This document shows positions 1-12,200 of a stretch of 64,000 nucleotides of DNA, piece by piece. Under the pieces are notes generated by a model. The model made no database searches and had not been told where the DNA came from. It saw nothing but the letters and a program-made list of their open reading frames with translations. The position numbers were made by a program, and so were the translations under genes. Source of the stretch: Tigriopus japonicus (Eukaryota; Arthropoda; Copepoda; Harpacticoida; Harpacticidae); contig CM021319.1 of NCBI GenBank assembly GCA_010645155.1, positions 8,913,330 to 8,977,329 on the forward strand. The letters run 5' to 3'. Each line of letters begins with the position of its first letter. The stretch's first letter is position 1.

Positions 1-178
1 CCTTAGTATTTCTTACATCGACCTTTGATTGTGATTCTTACACACTCTTCATTACAGATTGTGATTCTACATTTTCTCACATACACCTTTGATACACGAG
101 GAATTGTACTCATCCTGGCGACGACACTCTCATTAGAGAGCTCTGCGCCTATTTTGTGTCATTCTCCATCATTAAAAG

Positions 179-271
179 TGTGCTCTTTCTGCTCCAACGA
201 AATTGACGAGAAATGTTTGAAAAACGAAGAAAATTCCCAATTGAATGCTGCTGCTTGTCTCATCTCACAAG
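179..271 (+). CDS. possible Ly6/quiver-like internal exon (partial gene)
   Basis: Candidate exon of 30 codons. It is preceded by an AG (177-178) and followed by CAAG|GTGTGG, so both boundaries are phase 1, as is usual for Ly6-domain genes. The translation has the cysteine pattern C-x2-C-x7-C-x13-C (VCSFCSNEIDEKC..., AAAC), which matches the first half of a Ly6/uPAR three-finger domain as in the insect quiver/sleepless family. An earlier acceptor at 135-136 in the same phase would add SSAPILCHSPSLK to the front. No signal-peptide exon is visible (it would lie before the window) and I could not find the second half of the domain, which should carry the remaining cysteines. A run of cysteines in a chance reading frame remains possible. 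Confidence 0.25.
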
Positions 272-3200
272 GTGTGGTCCAAACGAGAACTCTTGGTCAC
301 ACATCATTGGGTGTACGTAGTACACTCACTCACCTTAACGACCGGCAAAACATTTCTCAAATTTGGCAACTGAACAATAATGAAGAACACGATTGCAAAC
401 ATATGAGATTCGAGCTCATTTATCACTTCGCGACTCCATTAAACACCTGACCCAAAACGGACTAAAAAACGCTTGTCCACGTTTATCGGAGGGGGAACGA
501 TTAGACCCAGGAACATTTTTTTTTACAGTGGGTGACGGCAATTTTTGAAGCTTGCCTTGTCTAATGATGTTCGACCGTTACAAATGAGTTCAATTTGGAG
601 TCCAAAGCGAAACAATTTGAACGGTAAGTCAGACTTTGGGGGTGGAAAACACATCAAGAAAGTCTTTCTCTCTCGGTTGTTTGAATCTTGATGTTTGTTG
701 TAGATGCTCTCAAAGCAAACAAAAACGTTGTTTGGATAAAAACATCGGTCGTGGAAAAATCTCCAGGAGCAAACACGACCTTTTGAGTGTCCTTTAGACA
801 CAAGAAAAAATGCTAATTTACAATTGACGCAATGGAATTGTAATCCTAATTCGAAAATGTCAGCAAAGGATTTTATATTTTGTGCTTCCATGTGAATGTC
901 ATCCAATTTTTCGAATACTCACTACTTTAAAGTTTTATCATCATCTTATCAAAATAGATAGAATGGCTCAGGAATCATCACTCCATCTTCCACTTGAGCT
1001 AATTCAAGGGAAAACACGAGCTTGAGCTCCAAGAGTCCTCTTAAATTAGCTTTCAAGGGCCCTAATATTCGGGCCGCTCAGAACGCCCACCGGCTGAGTC
1101 CAATTTAGAGAGCCTAAGAGACCAGGTTTGCACCAATATTGCACACAAAATACCTCATCATGAAAATAAAATGCACTTCCAACCACATTCGACCCACCAG
1201 CCACCGACAGGGACCATCCACACCCATTCCATTGGGGAGATAGCCGAAGTGAAAGTAAGAGTATAAAATGTGGAGGGAGAACAATACTTGATCATACATC
1301 CAGGATGCAGTTTTGACAGGTTCCTTGTTGCCAAATTGGTTCAGAGCCTGCCCAAACAAACAGGCTCCCAAAAAGACAACATATTTTTGTCAAAAATCGC
1401 AAGTAAAAGAAAAAATCGGAGAAGCTTTCCAACGTCTTATTTTAAAGTTTTACTCCGAACTATCGGAAGTTTTCGTATTGCCCACGCAACCTCTGACTGG
1501 ATGATTTTTTTTCATAGCAATTTTTACATCTATGAGCCCGTTTAGTAGCTCATTTTGGTGCTGAGTTGCAAGTTGCATATGACGTGCCATGGTCAGTCCC
1601 ACTAACTTGGACCATGGAATCATTGGAACGTGAGCTCGATGCACAAAGATCCCAAAACAATTGGATGCCGACCGAACAGCCTTCAACACGAAACAGCAAA
1701 ACTAATAATTAGCACACCCACAAAAAATACTTTTTTTTCTTGCATGCTCCAAAAGTCAGTCTCTTCGAGTCCCAAAGGATCACCGAAGCTTCCAATTTGA
1801 CTATCAGTTCCATCTTTCATTCATGGCTCCTAGTTCAGCCTTGCAGCAATCGGTAATGTTCTCGTAGCCATGATATAAGAGGCTCTGTGAGGAGCCTGAA
1901 TATGAAATGAATGGCTTTTTCTTCCTAGGTGGTTGTCTGACCAAAGACAGGCTGGCTTTTCAAGGACAGTCACACCATCAAGAACGCATTAGATTGGGAC
2001 ACGATTTGTCTGCTTGTGAGGGAAACAACAGCCAACGCCAAAGGAGCAAGAAACTGGAACAAGATAGGTCTGTGCTCCATCAAGCTAGGACCATGTTCTC
2101 ATGGTGTTCCCAAGTCCATAGGAACTGGTTTCAGGATCCCGTGCGATGAATCTGTAGCACATCAATACGTTGTACACTCACACACAACCTGACGTTTTGA
2201 TTCCACGTGGGATTTCATTGACATGTGATTTGGGACATTCCTCAAGCAAATGACTAGTTGTACTTTCAAAACACGCCATTAATACCTGGGAGACAATTGT
2301 AGCCTCTGGCATAACAAAGCAAAGTACATTGCCCTTTATTTCGTATTCAAGAGAAAGATCAATTGCAGGCGTTTTTATGTTACTTACAAAGCTTCCAATT
2401 ATGACTGGAAAATACCATAATATTTGAGAACGAGAGATGAGTCACAATGAATCAGATTGGTAAGTTATTCAATCGAAATCACGATTTTCGGGTAAAGTAA
2501 CCCTATATAAGTTGTCATTTCTAGTATAATTAAACCAGCAAATGATCTGAGACTAAGATATCACATTAGAAATAAGCATCATCGATTATAGGGTGAGCAT
2601 TACTGATTTTAGAGTAAAAGATAAAGAATAAACAAAGAATATAACCTAAGGTGAGTTTGTAGATCTCTTAAAGTTAACTTTTATAATAAAATTAATAGGT
2701 GAGTTGTTGATAGAAACAAGAAGAATGGTGGCTGTAAAAAGACTTTACTCTAAACAACCATCCTACAATAAAGGCTCACATCAAAGCTGCTTTTTTTAAC
2801 TTGAAAACGTATGGCAGCTTCTCAGAAGAATATTTACCTTTGTACTTTAATCTACCATATCAACATTCACCCTCAGAAAGGCTCTGCTAAGGTTTTTGTC
2901 ATTCATCAGAAAATTTGATTGTGTTGCGTCCAATTTTCAATGTCTTTGTCGTCGTATTCCCTACTTTTGTTTCTTTTGAGTCTAAGACTGAAACGTCAGC
3001 AATGTGCCGTTGTAGAAGGTAAACCATTAAGGTTCATATCATTTGCAAAGGCAAGCGGGAGGTTTTCGCCTTCAATATTTACCAAGGCACAATTAAGTAC
3101 AGTACCAATCCACTTTCTTGATTCCATCTACAGAACGTAGTTTGTGACGAGAGTAATCCTCATAAGACATACTTTTGCTTCCGTGTTGTGTGGGCAATTC

Positions 3201-4350
3201 TCAGATTGCAACATATTAGGAGTTGGCAATGAAACCAAGGACTCATTAGTGTGAGTGAATACGCAACTCCCGGATCTTTTTTTTGGGAAAGCTTGATAAT
3301 GTCCAGAGAACGTCACGAATTCGCCGCTTTTGTTGGAAAACTCTGAGTGTAAACGTTTATGTTGCTTTTTTACCCACTAGAGACAAAAATATGCAAGGTA
3401 AACGTAATTGAAGCTCTTTTGAAGAAATCAACTCCAAAAGTATTCAAAGATACTATCAAAAGGTTCAAATAATAATAAGCATATAAGAATTAATTGTAGA
3501 AACTATGTTAATGACTAACTCTCTTTACAGGGAATCCCATTCCTTGTAGCGGTATTAAAAAATCCGCCCCCCCCCCCCAAAAAAAAAATGAGATCCTTTG
3601 AAATGCGAATTTCATTCGTATGTTGAGCAATTAACATACTAGCTAGATTAATTACTATCATTTTTAGTCAAGTCTTGAAATAAGAACTTTACGGCCTAAA
3701 AATTTACTTCAAAAAATCAAGTTCGTGATTTAGAAAGTGAAACATTTGACGCTAAAGCACTTACAATTTGGTAACGGAAGCAATTTTTTTATTTGAATTT
3801 ACCATTAAATGGTTTTGATGAAATTCCCCAACACCCAAATTCCAATGCTTGCATGCATTTTTGAAATGGTTTGAATTTTTCCACGGTGATCATTTCGCGC
3901 AAACCCAATCAAAAGAGCGTGAAAAATGTATTTTTCTTGAAAAAATTAGTAAGGCAATATATCATTATTTCACAAACCCAATTCAATCATATCGCCTGTT
4001 ACTCGTCCCTTAAGATTTAGCTTATACATGTATGATTCCTCGATTTCAAAGATCAATAGGAGTGTGGTCAGCTGATTTATGTTTCAGTTTCGGTTAAGCC
4101 TTCTTTCGCTCGAGTTAAGAGCCCTTCGGATCCATCGCTAGTTTGAACTACAGTTCTATAAAGACAGAAATGTCCCTCCAAAATTTTCCCTGATTCAACA
4201 AGCTTGCACAATGTGTGCGATGGGATTTGACATTGGTCACATTTGGTACTGTGATTCAAAACCGGAATTTGCTCTTTCAGGGAGTCATTCATTCAACTGC
4301 GTTGCTAGAATAAGAGTAAGGCATTATCAATTAAGTAACTTGGCACCCTT
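272..4350. other. no supportable gene; AT-rich non-coding DNA
   Basis: I see no exon with coherent splice sites here. A 127-codon open frame on the - strand (523-906) is cysteine-rich but begins without ATG and resembles nothing I know. A C-run followed by an A-run sits at 3567-3588. Stretch 2400-2760 is strongly AT-rich with no clear repeat structure. Confidence 0.5.
3567..3588. repeat. poly-C/poly-A homopolymer tract
   Basis: Twelve C residues are directly followed by ten A residues. Such a tract is prone to sequencing and assembly length error. Confidence 0.9.
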
Positions 4351-4358
4351 GCTGTTAG

Positions 4359-5262
4359 CAGAGTTGGGTCAAATACTTGAAAAATGTAATTAATTACAAT
4401 TACAATTACTTTGTCGAAAAATGTAATTAATTACAATTACAATTACTTTGTCGAAAAATGTAATTAATTAGAATTACAATTACTTTGTCGAAAAATGTAA
4501 TTAATTACAAATACATCATCCGAAAATGTAATTGACTTCAATTACAATTACATGTCAATTACAATCCTTCCGTCTCTTTCACCCTTTTGCCTTTTCAAAA
4601 CGATGAAAAATAAACAGATCTCCCATTTTTAAATGGCGATGCACCAACTGGCAACTTATAATGCCTGAAAGGTTAATATGAAAGAGTGATTTACAAAAAC
4701 CAAAAGTTTATGAACAGGCTGAAATATCAAAACTATTATGCCATGAACCACAAAGCATATTTTTCTTTTCCAGAAAACAAACTTTATACACAAATATCAA
4801 GTATGACGACGTTTTAAAACTGTATTTTCCACCGCATTTGTCTGCCTTTAGTTGTGAAAAGCCCTACCTCCTGACACAAAAATCATGGTCAAAAGCTATT
4901 TTAGTTTAAAAGTATTTTAACATCATAGCTTGGGTGTGTATTGTAACAAAAGCTACCTATTAGTGGCATCACTTTGACCGCAAATTGATGACAATTGAGT
5001 GACAATTGAGACAAATGAATAATTGTTTTGCAAGTGAAAACTCAAAGTATCAATTGATATTGTGGTTAATTTGAAGAAGTAAAAGTTTGAAAAGTAATTG
5101 GTGATTTGTAATTGAAAATTCGTCAATTACATGGCTAAAAATGTAATTAATTACAATAACAATTATTTGGCCCAAAAATGTAATTCATTACAATTACAAT
5201 TACATGTAATTTAATTGAAATTACGTAATTGTAATTGCAATTACAATTACTCCCCAACCCTG
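4359..5262. mobile_element. non-autonomous hAT-like DNA transposon
   Basis: A 904-bp element bounded by CAGAGTTGGG at the left and CCCAACCCTG at the right, which are inverted copies of each other (one mismatch). It is flanked by a perfect 8-bp direct repeat GCTGTTAG at 4351-4358 and 5263-5270. An 8-bp target duplication with CAG...CTG termini is the signature of the hAT superfamily. Both ends are built from repeats of GTAATTAATTACAATTACAA, four of them in tandem at the left end and inverted counterparts at 5130-5250. There is no transposase reading frame inside, so it would depend on an autonomous relative. The intact target duplication suggests a fairly young insertion. Confidence 0.8.
4379..4526. 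repeat. four tandem 37-bp subterminal repeats
   Basis: Units begin at 4379, 4416, 4453 and 4490, each starting GAAAAATGTAATTAATTACA and ending ACTTTGTC; the fourth is degenerate at its end. They form the left subterminal region of the hAT-like element. In hAT elements such arrays often bind transposase; that role here is inferred. Confidence 0.85.
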
Positions 5263-5298
5263 GCTGTTAGACTGATGAAATGAGCTCAAAACAAAAAT

Positions 5299-5853
5299 GA
5301 TACTGATGGATTTTGAGTTTGACTTTTGCCATAGTTTTGCCATTTTGGTCCTTAAGGGTCAAAAAGCTTACCAGAACTGAACTTCTCAAAGGGCAATATT
5401 TCTAATCTACAAGTAAAATATGGCAGCACTGCCAATTCAAACTCCTTTATTACAACTACTGATGGAACTTGATCTCAATTTAGTTCGAGTGTTGCCATCT
5501 TGGTCCTTGTTTAGGTCCTTGAAGTCAAAAAAGTTCAATACAGTAGTGATGTGTTGCGAACCAGGAGTGCTGCCAGTTTTGACTCTGAAGTTTATCGCTG
5601 TTAAAAAGGACTGTTGTCTCGAACTTCTTGAAAAAAACTGAACAGGGACCAATGTGGCAACACTCGAACTAGTTTGATTTCGAGTTCCATCCATAGCTAT
5701 AAAAAAGGATTTTGAGTTGGCAGTGCTGCCATATTTTATGGTAGATAAGGTCTATTGCCTGTTGAAAAGTTTAGTTGCGGTCAGATTTTTGACCCCAAAA
5801 ACGAAAATAGCAAAACTCTGCCAAAAATCCAACTCGAAACACATCAGTACAAA
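5299..5853. repeat. large imperfect palindrome (foldback element)
   Basis: The left arm (about 5299-5515) and right arm (about 5640-5853) are inverted copies of roughly 210 bp, about three-quarters to four-fifths identical by eye. Clear anchors are AAATATGGCAGCACTGCCAA at 5416-5435 against its reverse complement around 5717-5737, and TTCGAGTGTTGCCA at 5482-5495 against TGGCAACACTCGAA at 5652-5665. The loop is about 125 bp. No target duplication was identified and there is no coding sequence. The related phrase CAAAAATGGCAACACTC recurs at about 5890 and 57680, so relatives exist in the window. Confidence 0.75.
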
Positions 5854-8800
5854 ACAGACTGCCATTTCGAATAGCAAATAAACTACAAGTCAAAAATGGC
5901 AACACTCCCAACACAAAAACCATCACTAAAATATGGACTGATCTAACCCGAGTGACAGTTTTGTCTCTTTAGAACTGTAGTTTGAAACTTACTTGCCTTG
6001 CAGTTGGAATATCTCATTGGAATGTCGTTTATGAGATGAGTAAAATAGTTCAAATCCACCTCTTTTGTGTTTGGAAGTGACATTTTGCGCCAATGAGACG
6101 GTTTTTTTTTATCCAAACCTAACACTTCATTTTTAGATATTGAAAATATGGCATGAGTCGAACAAAGTAAAGCGTTTTTAGATTAATGACCACTGTCAGT
6201 ATGGCCAATTATAAGTGCTTCAAAACAATTGTCCCAAGGCAGAGGCTACTTAAATGTGAATCTTAAAAACACATTCGAGAGGGCCATCGACCCTGACTTG
6301 ATATTAAGTTATTATTGGATTTTAGTGCATAATAACGTTTTCGAAAAGGCTTGTCGATAGCACTCTTTGTAAACAACAAATATCCTCAAAATTAGCCACT
6401 CACAAAATATGTCTGTCGAATTCGCCTAAAAAATTATATTTGAAGCACCTTTCCCTCAGAAAGTATGACATAAACAAACAATTTTAGGGTGCCGAAAATG
6501 AGATCAAAATCAATTTCAAGGCACAAACATTGCTGACGGATTACTTTGATAGAAGGAAAGTTGTGCGAGTTCTTGAACCAATTGTGTCGCTTTTCTTGTC
6601 TGACCTTTGTTTCGGCGAGGGTGATTGTTTGTCAGTCATTAATCAAAGCCTCCAGTCAGATTTTCCTTCCTTCACCTCATTAATAGCATTAGCGGAGCTC
6701 CAACTCACTTAATGGCATTGTTCCACTTTCTTTGCTTTGACCCCGATTGCATCCAAGTGGAACAACCATGGGAAAAAGGTATTCATATCCGACCTGTTAC
6801 GACATCGGTAACAAATATTGTGTGGTCGACACTTGTTCTTTATAATCATACGCTAACGCAGAAAAGTATGAAGACGGTCAGCTCTTTCATTATTCAAGGT
6901 TTTAGGTTTCCTTCAAGTTTTGACCTCGTTTGGTCTCCTTTTTCAAAGGGTTTTGGCCATCACTCCTCCTCCTCCTTCTTCTTCTCCTTTTTACTTTCTT
7001 TCTTTCTCTTTTCCTCTTGGTTGCTGTCCTTCTCACTTGGGTGGTCAGAGATCTGGAACTCGTCCAGAAACCACGGCCGTCCATTCACGACCACTCATGG
7101 ATAACATGGAACCTGACCCAAAAGAGGCCTCCCGGACATGATCCATTGGAGGATCCACCCAGGATAATCAATTGTTTTGGCAAATGAGACCCCTTTGGTT
7201 CCTTCTACGTAGCATGCTCGGCTACATTAAGATTTTGGGAACGCTCCTTCAGTGCTCTTCAGTGATCCATTGGATTCGTGTATCCGAGAATTGCATGTTC
7301 TTGACTTTTGATCATTACATGCCCGAGTGCAGTGGTCATTATTTGCAAAGAATACCAACCAACACTTGATAATCTTATAAGCCAAGAACGAGGAGAAAAC
7401 GCCAAGTTCTTAATGAAATGAAACGTCATCTGGGAGAGGGCATTTGTTCCCATTAGAACCTAAATGATTACTCTCTAAAGACACGTGAGGAGTGTAATTA
7501 AAGACGAAATAGCCACTTCGGTCTGATCCACTTCCCGCATGAACCCTTGAAATGGTCTTGAAACACAAACCTGGCATGACGAGAGCCTTACCTGTAATCA
7601 AGTAAAAAATATGGTGATTATCTTTCGCAGAGAATGCTAATCGAGATTAAATGGAACGCTAGTCCGCTTGTATTTACTTGTTCCACATGGAACCCTTGCA
7701 AGTTCAAATGTCACCAAGGTCAATTGAGTACGTGAAAAAAAACACACGTGTCACCACGAAAAATCATTTTTGTACAAAGTGAACGAAAATTTAATACACG
7801 GTACACATTGTGTAAAAAGACCAAGTGGAACACTTACGTAAATGATTCAATCATCATAAGGAACTTCATTGCGTGCTCAAAGAGAAGAACCGCATTAATC
7901 GCTCATTTTTACACGGCGGCCACACTTTGGTGTTCCATATTTTATTCACCCTTGAAGGTCAAATGAGTGTGATTTATTCGTTTCTTTCCCTGGCTTTATC
8001 GGTTTTCCTGGACCGTTTGCCTTCAATAAATGTGTGAAACTGTTCGTGGCTTCCGGATTGCTCCATAGAGCACAATGGTGGGTAAAGAAAAAGCTTAAAC
8101 AAGTGGCCACGTGCCCTCTGTTCCCTGTCCCACTTCGTTCCAACTGAAGCAAAGAAACGAATGAAAATGCAAATCACATCCAAATGCATTGCAAATAAAA
8201 AGAGTGTCAATAGTGCCATTGTTCCACGGTCTCCCAACGACAAAACATTTAGCACTGGATACTCTTCGTCGTGCGTATCCTCATCATGTTCCAAGTTTGG
8301 AACGCTGTGCACGAGTCCGACTAGTGAATGCACTTTTCACGAACTGCAATATATATACACCACTGTCACAAGTTCTTTTTTTTCTTTTTAGAATCTCTTG
8401 GGAGACGAAGACCCTTGGTTGCCACCAATGCAAGACAAGGGAACTTTTTTCTTGAGTTCCTCATTTTTCTCTTATGCAAATCCTTCAACGGCAAAGTTGC
8501 GTAAATCATCAATTCATTACAGTTTTATAGAAAAGGCGAGTAGAATTTGAAAGTTTTTTTTCTGATAGCTGTGAAATGTGCGAATAAACACGAAGACCCC
8601 TGGCGGAGTCTTCCTGTCACTTACTATCTTAATAAACTTGATGTGTCAAGAATAGATTGTGGCCTCAGCACGAAACCCAACCCAATCAAGCTGGGAACCA
8701 GAATCAAAAGTCCGAGTCATATGATTTATGCTTCTAACCTTGAGCCCCCCATGAGCTTCCTTGGGACAATGGACCATGAGTGGGCACAAAATAGAAGAAT

Positions 8801-9254
8801 GTCGTTTTTATTGTTGGGTTACTTGGCACCACTTCAAGATAAGACGGAGTGGAATTTTCACAACTTGCAAATCTTTTGGTATGTCCTTTTGGCGGGAATG
8901 GAGTCTGACTCAGCCCATTGCATAGAGATCCAATTTTGAATGAGGCCAGAAGGCAAAAGCAGCTCAGACACTAATACTGAAGTCACTTCAAAGACAGAAA
9001 CTCCCGACCAACTCTTGCTGAGATTTAAGTTAGTCAATCCTGAAAAGGGTTCTACCACTTTCCCTGTGAAGAATCAACAATTTAAACATTTATGTGGAAA
9101 ATCCAGGGTATCTGCCTTATTCATTAGGTTATGCATAATTTAATTTTGATTTCGTACATACGCATGAAGTGTACGACGCTTGTTTTCTAATTCTCTGAAT
9201 TTGTACGTGATGCCATATCGTAGACTGCAGGTATCAAAGGTTAAAGGTAAAATG
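5854..9254. other. no supportable gene
   Basis: Short open frames overlap on both strands without coherent splice signals. A purine/pyrimidine-rich CTC/CTT tract lies at about 6963-7020. A - strand frame at 7410-7601 begins at TTACAG|GTAAGG, which could be read as either an acceptor or a donor, so I do not call it. Confidence 0.45.
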
Positions 9255-9274
9255 TCTACCTTTTTTGTATTCAC

Positions 9275-9280
9275 TTTATT
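9275..9280 (-). terminator. AATAAA polyadenylation signal of the TNF-like gene
   Basis: On the - strand AATAAA lies about ten bases after the TAA stop at 9291-9293, which supports the exon at 9430-9291 being the 3' terminal exon. The very short 3' UTR is unusual but possible. Confidence 0.55.
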
Positions 9281-9290
9281 GAATTGTACT

Positions 9291-12200
9291 TTATATACAC
9301 ATTTTACGATCTGAAACATTTACGTGGCTTTGGGGAAAATTAAGCGCCAAAATATTTGGTCGGGACTCGAGGTTGAATTTTATGAATCCAAAGAGGGAAA
9401 AAGGGAGCTTGGAAGTGCTGATCGGGCACCCTGTCAAGTCAGCCGTCGAGAAATGGCCAAAAAGGCTTGAGGGATATTACAAATCTTGAATAAAGGTCCT
9501 ATTTAGTCGTGGTAATTACCGCGCATTCTGCTGATCTCACTGATATGCAAATGAAAGTGACTTCATAACCTTGACACGAGTCTCGCCAATTTCACAAACT
9601 CTCGGGCTTCCTAATAGTGAAAGCCAAGCGAAGTCTTTGAAGTGTCAAGCGATTAAAAGCGATTTCATGCCATTTGAACAACCATCTCGAGTCAAGATAG
9701 TCAAAGCTACCTGATTTAGGTGCTCCTTAGGGCCAAAACTTTAATAGCTCCCGGGAACCCTGCCCAAAATGACAGGGACCAACGAGAACCCCTCTCAAAT
9801 CATAGATTCGAACAAAAGTGTTCCAATTGGCCTCTTTTCCCATTTCAGAGCGTTTTCTAGTTCTCTCATAGGGCTCGTCTTTGGTTTCAGATCTGTGATT
9901 CTGACACTCTGAGACTGAAGAATGAAGGGGTCATCAAGGGCACTGAACCCGAAAATTGCCATTTTTGGTGAAATCTCTACCAAAGCGACTTAAGCACAGC
10001 CACTTGAGTAAAGGTCCCTTCGTAGAAATAAAGCGAACGAGATCATGTTCTCTGTTTTCATAATGGACCCACAAAACATTCGTTCCCCCAAAAGGGGTCT
10101 TTTCCGGTCTTCGTCCGGTTTGGACGGCCTTGACGGATCGAAGATCAAGCTAGGTCCATTGTTCTGAGCTTCGATGGGAGATCATTGCAAGTGGATCTTT
10201 GGAACAATACGAAAAACTTTTTGTCCAAATCTTGCGCTAACTCCAAAAGATCTGGGTTGCAAAATTTTCCTCGTTTTGGAACCGTGCTCAAAATGATAGA
10301 TCGACACGTTTTTATGGAACGTCTCTCCAATGTGCCTCATTTTACGGCGTATTTACCTCATCGTACCAGAACAGTCCAAGGTCATTTTCAGAGTCGGAAG
10401 AACTTGGGCAATACTTTGAGGAAACAGAGACATATCTTTTAAAATAGTGAGCTCTGACAGTTTTAGTTTGATGGGCAAGAAGAAGCCGACTTCTAACCCG
10501 AAAACTATTGTTTACCTCAGATCTCAGACCTAATGTTCGAGACAATGAAAGCGTCTAGTTTATGTATGCCTGAAAGCCGGTCATTAATCTTCATAGGATT
10601 AGGCTTGTTAGTGAGTGTGTGTGTGTGTGCGTATCCAAAGGCCTCTTTATTAATGTCTGGAACCATTTTTTTCCGGCAATAAAGTTTGTCCCGCTATACT
10701 ACCTTTGTCCGTTCAAAGAAATTGAAAATAGCACCAGGAAAAAAAGCAATAGATTCACTGGAGAGAAAGAGAAATGAAAAGGAATTAATTGGTCATTCTG
10801 CTGGCATTAATTGGATTCTCAGAACAACCCATAGTGCAAGAGCTTTTTCTCCAATTACATAGTTGTTTCTTGAGAGTGTGGGAGATTCCCAACCTCAAGT
10901 GTCTCTTTTGGGAATCTATTTGCGAGCAATTTCAATCGTCCTTTGCCATTTTGATTGTCCTGAAAGTCTGAAGAAAAGAGTCTTGATTCATGGGCAAGTC
11001 AAAATTGGAACTTGGTGGAACACTGAAGGTGACGTCAAAGAAAGTTGACGAGTAAACTGAGGGTCTCAGGTCGATGGGAGATTGAACTAATTGAAATCTG
11101 CACGAAATAGGACGATTGTGTCCTTACTACTTGAAACACTTTGGAACAAAAGTAAGTTGGTGTTCTTGGAACATATTTTTTTCGTGAGTAACCATTGGAA
11201 GGAAGCAGTGCCACGAGAAAAAAATGCGTCAAAACATTGGGATGAGTTCTTTACGTACTACGTACACTTGTTCGAGATATGGAGCATGCTTTTTGATGGG
11301 CATCCAAGGTCCACGAAAGTACCACCATCCGAGAACCACTCTGTCTCAATGGATTGATGGATTTGATGTCAATCCATCAAGCTTCACAATAAGTGTTCCT
11401 GCCTCAAGAAATATGCCTATTGCATTCCAGTTGAGAAGTCTTTTGCGAATGAATGGGTGTTAGTACCAAGATCAATCATGCTTGACGCACTTTTCAACTT
11501 GAACCATTTTGAGAGGAGGTATGTGTATATAATATTTTACTTCTGGCAACCCTGTGGAACACCATCAACGTAATCCATTTGTTTTTGGTATAAAGGCAGT
11601 TCGATTTTGAGTGTGATGGTGATTCATTCATCAATGTGGTGCAAGAACGCATTTCCGAACTATTTGCCTTCGGGTCTGGAACGTTCCAGGTAAGTTGGAA
11701 CAAAAAAGAGTTCAGGCCGTTTCGATTGGTTCCATCGTTTACTAAGATTTCGCTCAACTCCCCGTCCAAAAAGTGCATTTTTAAAGGGTGATAAATGTGG
11801 AGAACACGAGGGAAGTAACTCTTTCTCTTGCTTTCTCTATATCTATCTATCTCGCTGTCTTTGAGAAGATCGTTGCATCTCGACAACATTGGACCCAATT
11901 TAGAGGGTGTTCCATGGAGCCCCTTCTTCATGGGCATGTTTTCAGGGCCTCAAGGTTGGTGAGTGAGTGAGTGAGTGAGTGGAACTTTGGTGGCCAAATT
12001 GTAATCTATGCTCTAAATCAAGTATCTTGTCAAGGCTAAGAAGAAAGTAAGTTAGATGGAACGCCAATGCAGATGTTCCACCTTGAGTTATTCCGGGCAT
12101 TTTTTTCCATCCTCAAAACTAAACGCAACTCGCACGAAATGCATTCATACAGATTCGTCTCCTCCTTTCACATGCATGCACAAGTGCTTGCCTTACCCAC

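Noticed and set aside
523..906. 127-codon open frame on the - strand, cysteine-rich
   Set aside because: It starts at a TTG, has no recognisable family and no splice or polyadenylation context; chance is sufficient in 64 kb.
4379..4526. CRISPR-like direct repeats
   Set aside because: The repeats are contiguous with no spacers, lie inside a hAT-like element, and the genome is eukaryotic.
9338..9360. Alternative reading frame giving YFGA then a stop, resembling a TNF C-terminus
   Set aside because: The frame containing SLFGFIKF has the matching splice phase, the right spacing from ARSKI, and a downstream stop and AATAAA.
10344..10400. Short - strand exon-like block ending DLGLFWYDE before GTAAAT
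   Set aside because: It lies in the TNF-like gene's last intron but would introduce a stop in the phase-1 frame.
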